A stretch of DNA of 64,000 nucleotides from JBMDXB01 sp048594975. Its GTDB lineage: Bacteria > Acidobacteriota > Vicinamibacteria > Vicinamibacterales > 2-12-FULL-66-21. The notes beneath the pieces were generated by a model that saw only the letters and a program-made list of their open reading frames with translations, was not told the origin of the DNA and ran no database searches. The translations under genes were made by a program, and so were the position numbers. The DNA lies in the NCBI GenBank assembly GCA_048594975.1, contig JBMDXQ010000071.1, forward strand, positions 1-64,000, written 5' to 3'. Positions 60,027-64,000 of the stretch are shown here, piece after piece. Within the stretch, counting starts at the first letter, position 1; every line of letters begins with the position of its first letter.

Positions 60027-60096
60027 CTCCTTGGGAGTTGGGAATCGGAGGCCGGGAGTTCCACGTTGGCCGTTATGCGTTGGAGGTTGGTGTTGA
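60027..60096. repeat. heptad tract H
   Basis: Ten consecutive 7-mers with no slip: CTCCTTG, GGAGTTG, GGAATCG and so on to GTGTTGA. The word is of the NNNGTTG type, different from the other tracts. It lies between two minus-strand genes. Confidence 0.85.
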
Positions 60097-60112
60097 CGCC
60101 GAGCGGGACGAC

Positions 60113-60145
60113 GGCGAGGACGCCCCTGGGAAGAGCGTCCTCGCC
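60113..60145 (-). terminator. hairpin after the Gfo/Idh gene
   Basis: An 11-bp perfect stem, GGCGAGGACGC with GCGTCCTCGCC, and an 11-nt loop, 11 nt past the stop of the minus-strand oxidoreductase. No T-run follows, so termination strength is uncertain. Confidence 0.6.
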
Positions 60146-60155
60146 GCAGGTCGGT

Positions 60156-61643
60156 CTACGAGTACGACTTGGGAATCTCGAAGCCCTTGCGGTACTCGCG
60201 CGTGAGCAGCTTGTCGGCCTCCTTGTCGTCGATGAACCGCTCCTTCTGGCCGTCGAAGCGGAGCTCGCGTCCCACCCGGTACGAGACGTTCGCCAGGTGC
60301 GGGAGCGAGGAGGACAGGTGCCCCTCGAGCGCGTCGCATGTGAGGATCTTCGGATCGTCAGCCCGGATGGCGTCGATGAAGTTGCCGTAGTGCCCCGACT
60401 CGATGCTGGTCAGCACGTTCGGGTCGCTTCCGCCGGCGGTTTCGGGCGGCGCCGAAGAGCCCGGCCCTTTGTCGTTTTTCTCCCCGGCTGGTCCCAGGTA
60501 CGACTGCCAGTCGCGACCGTTGCCGTCGATCCACAGCCAGCCCTTGTCGCCGTAGAACAGGTTGCCGATGCGCTGCGTGCCCTCGTCGTTGGTGTGGTTG
60601 CCGCGGGTGCCGAACTCGAGGATGGTGCCGTCGGCGTAGGTGAAGAGCGCTGTCTGCATGTTCGGCGTTTCCTGCGACGACTCGGGGCCGAAGTAGCCGC
60701 CGGTCGAGACGATCCGCACCGGGTGCTCCTGCTTGCCGAGGCCCCAGCGCGCGATGTCGAACTGATGCGGTCCCTGGTTGCCGGTGTCGCCGTTGCCGTA
60801 GTCCCAGTGCCAATGCCAGTTGTAGTGGAAGCGGTTGCGGTTGAACGGCTTCTTCGGCGCCGGGCCGAGCCACAGGTCGTAGTCGACCTTGGACAGGTAC
60901 TGCGCGTCGTAGGTGGGCTCGTAGTTCTTCGAGATCACAGTCAGGGCGTACTTCTCGTCAGGCGCCATCGGGCCGTCCGGGTACTTGCCGATCGGCGGCC
61001 GCACCTTGAAGCACAGGCCCCGCGCCATGGACACCTTGCCAATCCCGCCGTCCTTCATGAACTGGATCGCCTGGCGCACCTGCGTGCGGCTGCGGTTCAT
61101 GGTGCCGACCTGGACGAGCCGCTTGTAGTGCTCGGCCGCCTGCACCATGTTGCGCCCCTCCCACACGGTGTAGGTGGAGGGCTTCTCCACGTAGACGTGC
61201 TTGCCGTTCTGGAGCGCCCAGACGGTGGCCAGCGCATGCCAGTGGTTGGGCGTGGCGATGATCACCGCATCGACGTCCTTGTCCTCCATCACGCGGCGCA
61301 GGTCCTGCTCGAACTTCGGCTTGAACGTCTCGACGGTGGCCAGGGCCTTGTCGTTGATGCGTTCGGCCGCCAGGTTCGCGTCGATGTCGCAGAGCGTCTT
61401 GATTTCGACGCCCTTCAGGCGGGCGAAGCCGCGCTTGAGCGCGTTGCCCTGGCCGCGGACGCCGATGCTGGCGCACACCACGCGGTCGTTGGCGCCGATG
61501 ATCCGCCGCCCGACCGCGGGCGCGGCGCCGGCCACCGGGCCGAATAGCTCGCCGCCGACCGCGACACCCGCGGCGGCCGCGCCGAGCCGGGCCGTGAAAT
61601 CGCGGCGTGAGATCCCGTGCTGGTTGCTGGTATCGCTGGCCAC
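60156..61643 (-). CDS. Tat-exported Gfo/Idh/MocA oxidoreductase
   Basis: A 495-residue oxidoreductase with a Tat signal: twin Arg13-14 in ISRRDFTARLGAAAAGV. A Rossmann fold follows (VVCASIGVRGQGNALKRGF), then ATPNHWHALATVWAL and the family EKP in HVYVEKPSTYT. The middle contains WHWHWDYGNGDTGNQGPHQFDIARW, split over about 270-300, typical of the long secreted acidobacterial/planctomycete GFO/IDH/MOCA proteins. They probably carry NAD(P) folded in before export. A GTG start at 61643 follows a strong AGGAGG. Confidence 0.88.
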   Translation of the reverse strand: MASDTSNQHGISRRDFTARLGAAAAGVAVGGELFGPVAGAAPAVGRRIIGANDRVVCASIGVRGQGNALKRGFARLKGVEIKTLCDIDANLAAERINDKALATVETFKPKFEQDLRRVMEDKDVDAVIIATPNHWHALATVWALQNGKHVYVEKPSTYTVWEGRNMVQAAEHYKRLVQVGTMNRSRTQVRQAIQFMKDGGIGKVSMARGLCFKVRPPIGKYPDGPMAPDEKYALTVISKNYEPTYDAQYLSKVDYDLWLGPAPKKPFNRNRFHYNWHWHWDYGNGDTGNQGPHQFDIARWGLGKQEHPVRIVSTGGYFGPESSQETPNMQTALFTYADGTILEFGTRGNHTNDEGTQRIGNLFYGDKGWLWIDGNGRDWQSYLGPAGEKNDKGPGSSAPPETAGGSDPNVLTSIESGHYGNFIDAIRADDPKILTCDALEGHLSSSLPHLANVSYRVGRELRFDGQKERFIDDKEADKLLTREYRKGFEIPKSYS

Positions 61644-61729
61644 GGTTTACCTCCTGGATGAATCCGCGGCCGCCATCGTAGCACGTAATCCCGGACGCCG
61701 CCGCACCCGTTGGCGCAGCGGGGCGAGGC

Positions 61730-61735
61730 TATAAT
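61730..61735 (+). promoter_or_regulatory. -10 box of the PqaA-like gene
   Basis: A perfect TATAAT, 10 nt before the ATG at 61746. The leader would be about 4 nt, without a ribosome site. Confidence 0.55.
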
Positions 61736-61745
61736 CGCGCCCTCT

Positions 61746-63149
61746 ATGGTCCAACTTATCGCCCCGTTCGTTCTCGCGCTCTCGTTCGTCATCGCCAGCC
61801 CGCCGCAAGCGGCTTCGAACCACGCCCGGGCGTCGGAAACCGCGCTCGACCGATACGTCGCGGCGCCGGATCCCCACTTCAGCTGGAAGGTCGTGCGGGA
61901 GCTGCCCGCCACGGGCGCGAAGGTCACGCTCCTCGAGATGACCTCGCAGAAATGGCTGACCGAGCAGGAGGTGCAGAAGCCGATCTGGACGCACTGGCTG
62001 GTCGTCGTCCGGCCCGAGCAGGTGGCGAGCGACGTGGCGTGGCTGCACATTGGCGGCGGCAGCCACGCGCGCCCGGCGCCGGTCAGGCCGTCCGCCTGGA
62101 TGGTCGAGACGGCGCGCGACACGGGAACGATCGTCGCGGAGCTGCGGCTGGTTCCCAACCAGCCCGTCGTGTTCATGGACGATCCGGCGAAGAAGCCGCG
62201 CACGGAGGACGACTTCATCGCCTACACGTGGGACAAGTACCTGCGGACCGGCGACGAGCGGTGGCCGGCGCGGCTGCCGATGACCAAGAGCGCCGTCCGC
62301 GCGATGGACGCGGTGGCCGCCTTCGCCGCGTCCGCGGAAGGCGGCGGCGCCAGGGTCTCGCGTTTCGTGGTGTCGGGCGCGTCGAAGCGCGGCTGGACCG
62401 CCTGGGCGACCGCCGCGGTGGACCGCCGCGTCGCCGCCGTCGCCCCCATCGTCATCGACATGCTCAACCTCGAGCCGTCGTTCATCCATCACTGGCGCGC
62501 CTACGGCGCCTGGTCGGACGCGGTCAACGACTATGTCGAGCACGGCATCATGGACTGGATGGGCACCCGCGAGTTCCGGGCGCTGATGAAGATCGAGGAG
62601 CCGTACGAGTACCGCGACCGGCTCACCATGCCGAAGTTCATGGTGAACGCGTCGGGCGACGAGTTCTTCCTGCCGGACTCGTCGCAGTTCTACTTCGATG
62701 ACCTGCGCGGCGAGAAGCAGCTGCGCTACGTCCCGAACGCCGGGCACGGGCTCGAGAAGACGGACGCGGTCGAGAGCCTGCAGGCGTTCTACGCGTCGGT
62801 GGTCCAGGCGCGGCCGCGCCCGGACGTGCGGTGGACCTTCGAGAAGGACGGGTCGATCACGATCGTTGCGGAGGATCGGCCGTCGGCAGTGCTGCTGTGG
62901 CGGGCGACCAACCCGAAGGCGCGCAATTTCCGCCACGACGTCATCGGGGCGGCCTATAGCAGCACGCCGCTGGATCCCGTCGGTCCGAATACCTGGATCG
63001 CGCGTGTACCAGAGCCGGCCGCGGGGTGGACGGCGTTCTTCGCGGAGCTGAGTTATCCCGGTGTGGGCAAGCACCCGCTCAAGCTGACGACCGGGGTGCG
63101 CGTGCTGCCGGACAGGCTCCCGTTCCCGGCGCCGCAGCCGAAGCGCTGA
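61746..63149 (+). CDS. PhoPQ-activated pathogenicity-related family protein (PqaA-like)
   Basis: A 467-residue exported protein (Sec signal 1-22) of the PhoPQ-related family. ALDRYVAAPDPHFSWKVVRE opens it as usual; GASKRGWTAW gives the nucleophile-elbow-like Ser, and VNASGDEFFLPDSSQFYF and PNAGHGLEKTD hold the Asp and His of a serine-hydrolase triad. The family is named for a Salmonella gene; its enzymatic role is not settled, and esterase activity is likely. It diverges from the Gfo/Idh gene. Confidence 0.9.
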   Translation: MVQLIAPFVLALSFVIASPPQAASNHARASETALDRYVAAPDPHFSWKVVRELPATGAKVTLLEMTSQKWLTEQEVQKPIWTHWLVVVRPEQVASDVAWLHIGGGSHARPAPVRPSAWMVETARDTGTIVAELRLVPNQPVVFMDDPAKKPRTEDDFIAYTWDKYLRTGDERWPARLPMTKSAVRAMDAVAAFAASAEGGGARVSRFVVSGASKRGWTAWATAAVDRRVAAVAPIVIDMLNLEPSFIHHWRAYGAWSDAVNDYVEHGIMDWMGTREFRALMKIEEPYEYRDRLTMPKFMVNASGDEFFLPDSSQFYFDDLRGEKQLRYVPNAGHGLEKTDAVESLQAFYASVVQARPRPDVRWTFEKDGSITIVAEDRPSAVLLWRATNPKARNFRHDVIGAAYSSTPLDPVGPNTWIARVPEPAAGWTAFFAELSYPGVGKHPLKLTTGVRVLPDRLPFPAPQPKR

Positions 63150-63172
63150 ACCGAGGCCTGCAGCGCTTCATG

Positions 63173-63208
63173 AAAAAGAGGACACTCGCCAAGCTTGCGG
63201 GTGTCCTC
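63173..63208 (-). terminator. rho-independent terminator of the Yip1 gene (bidirectional)
   Basis: A 12-bp stem (GAGGACACTCGC with GCGGGTGTCCTC, one G-T pair) and a 7-nt loop. On the minus strand it is followed by CTTTTTCA, a good T-run. It also sits between the converging PqaA-like gene and could stop both. Confidence 0.8.
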
Positions 63209-63238
63209 CACCGGCAGAAACGTCGAGGGTCCGTCGCG

Positions 63239-63862
63239 TCAGAGGGCCGCGGTGCCGAGCGCCGCCGCGCCGAAGAACACCGCGGTGATGGCGCCCATCA
63301 CCAGGCTGATGACGATCGTCACGATCGCCGCGACGATCATGTAAGGAACGACCTTCGCCTCGGGGGTCTTCATCAGCACCGGAACGCCCAGGTAGAAGAG
63401 ATAGATGCTGTAGAGCGCGGCGAGCAGCACGATCATGCTGAGCGCGGGAATGATGTACAGCACACCTGCAACCCAGACCGGCGTCGACGAGTACGCCACC
63501 AGCTTGAGCGCCTGGATCGTGCTCGGCGTCGAGTCGAAGGTCGGCGCGAGCTTGTCGATGATGAGCGCGGCGATGTACACGCCCACCAGCCCGAGCACGT
63601 AGGACACGATCATCTGGGCGAATCCCGTCACGATCGGCGTTCGGATCGTGCCGACGAAGGGGACCGTCACCCCGATCATCGTCGTGCCGATGAATGCGGC
63701 CACGGCGGGCACGGCGGCCAGGATCGCGACGTAGGACTTGTAGAGCGTCGCGACGTCAGTTGATTCCGCCTCGATGACTGGCCATTCCGTCTTCGGGGTG
63801 GTCAGGATCTTGCGGACGCGATCCTGCAGGGCAGGCGCGCTCGCCTGGGTCGTGCTGGGCAT
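63239..63862 (-). CDS. Yip1-family membrane protein
   Basis: A 207-residue membrane protein with about five helices. The soluble N-terminus (LQDRVRKILTTPKTEWPVIEAE) is the standard start of bacterial Yip1/DUF1282 proteins, and TPVWVAGVLYIIPALSMIVL and YLGVPVLMKTPEAKVV are further family features. Its job is unknown. AAGGAG lies 8 nt before the ATG. A terminator follows. Confidence 0.88.
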   Translation of the reverse strand: MPSTTQASAPALQDRVRKILTTPKTEWPVIEAESTDVATLYKSYVAILAAVPAVAAFIGTTMIGVTVPFVGTIRTPIVTGFAQMIVSYVLGLVGVYIAALIIDKLAPTFDSTPSTIQALKLVAYSSTPVWVAGVLYIIPALSMIVLLAALYSIYLFYLGVPVLMKTPEAKVVPYMIVAAIVTIVISLVMGAITAVFFGAAALGTAAL

Positions 63863-63915
63863 CTCGGGTCTCCTTATGAGGGGTGGCGCTCCCGGCGAAG
63901 AATGCCGGCGACAGT

Positions 63916-64000
63916 CTACACCTTTCCGCGCAGCGCCTTGACCTCGGCGCGGCGTTTCTTCGATTGCAGCCGCTTCTCGCGCGAGGCCGCCGTCGGGCGG
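63916..64000 (-). CDS. arfB: peptidyl-tRNA hydrolase ArfB, C-terminal end (partial)
   Basis: The window edge cuts this gene; only the last 27 residues are seen: RPTAASREKRLQSKKRRAEV followed by KALRGKV. This basic tail is typical of ArfB/YaeJ, the factor that rescues stalled ribosomes by inserting its tail in the mRNA channel. The stop is at 63916-63918. Confidence 0.8.
   Translation of the reverse strand, partial: RPTAASREKRLQSKKRRAEVKALRGKV

Noticed and set aside
1..64000. tRNA or rRNA genes
   Set aside because: I looked for the TTCGAAT-type T-arm and acceptor pairing and saw nothing convincing; an automated search would be needed to exclude them.

Overview
The window is high-GC, densely coded, bacterial chromosomal DNA. 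The gene set points to Acidobacteriota, most likely the Vicinamibacteria: an ADOP-type orphan permease remnant, an eight-repeat BACON-domain secreted protein, Tat-exported Gfo/Idh oxidoreductase, S9 peptidase, TrpB2-type tryptophan synthase and a YtxJ bacilliredoxin. That assignment is inference from gene content; there is no rRNA or other marker in the window. I saw no tRNA, rRNA, CRISPR array, complete insertion sequence or prophage.

Layout. 1-7.8 kb: a truncated permease, a Tat-exported M20-like protein with replaced metal ligands, a dienelactone hydrolase, a secreted GHL6-like glycosidase, a decayed small secreted protein and an acyl-CoA-dehydrogenase-fold enzyme. 7.9-11.1 kb: a DUF2378 gene diverging from a trpB2-aroG pair (aromatic amino acids). 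11.4-16.4 kb: the BACON protein, a sulfatase and a DUF1624 acyltransferase pseudogene. 16.6-20.8 kb (minus): lipoprotein, MBOAT acyltransferase and AlgJ/AlgX-like protein, a probable exopolysaccharide acetylation unit. 21-29.8 kb: a surface-sugar locus in which a plus-strand oxidoreductase-glycosyltransferase-acetyltransferase operon meets a minus-strand run of FtsB-like protein, two GT-C-type membrane glycosyltransferases, a B12-binding radical SAM protein and a sugar aminotransferase. Together the three sugar enzymes look like the WbpB/WbpD/WbpE route to a diacetamido sugar.

29.9-33.1 kb: cutA, then a minus operon of trans-sulfuration enzyme, YqaA-like membrane protein and pyrD. 33.2-38.3 kb: a SpoIIE-type phosphatase, a secreted amidohydrolase and a DUF2007-RNase III fusion. 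38.3-44.2 kb: hutH-hutU with a translationally coupled ATPase, divergent from purA. 44.5-50.1 kb: PilZ protein, UbiB-like kinase, HAD phosphatase, ROK kinase, YtxJ and a chlorite-dismutase-family protein. 50.1-51.0 kb is a small gene graveyard (DNA ligase and cysteine synthase remnants). 51.1-64 kb: a lipoprotein, a nucleotidyltransferase, a tetraheme cytochrome c, a ferredoxin, an S9 peptidase fused to a DUF3108-like domain, a SLATT-like 2TM protein, a TPR metallopeptidase, an amidohydrolase, a Gfo/Idh protein, a PqaA-like protein, a Yip1 protein and the 3' end of arfB.

The most unusual signal is not a gene. Seven intergenic regions between 35 and 60 kb carry nine degenerate tandem tracts, nearly all with a strict 7-bp period. 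Each has its own word, several abut start or stop codons, and two genes are bracketed by them. Other points of interest are leaderless or near-leaderless promoter-start arrangements, the RNase III fusion, the M20 protein with a rewritten active site, and several pseudogenes made by clean internal deletions.
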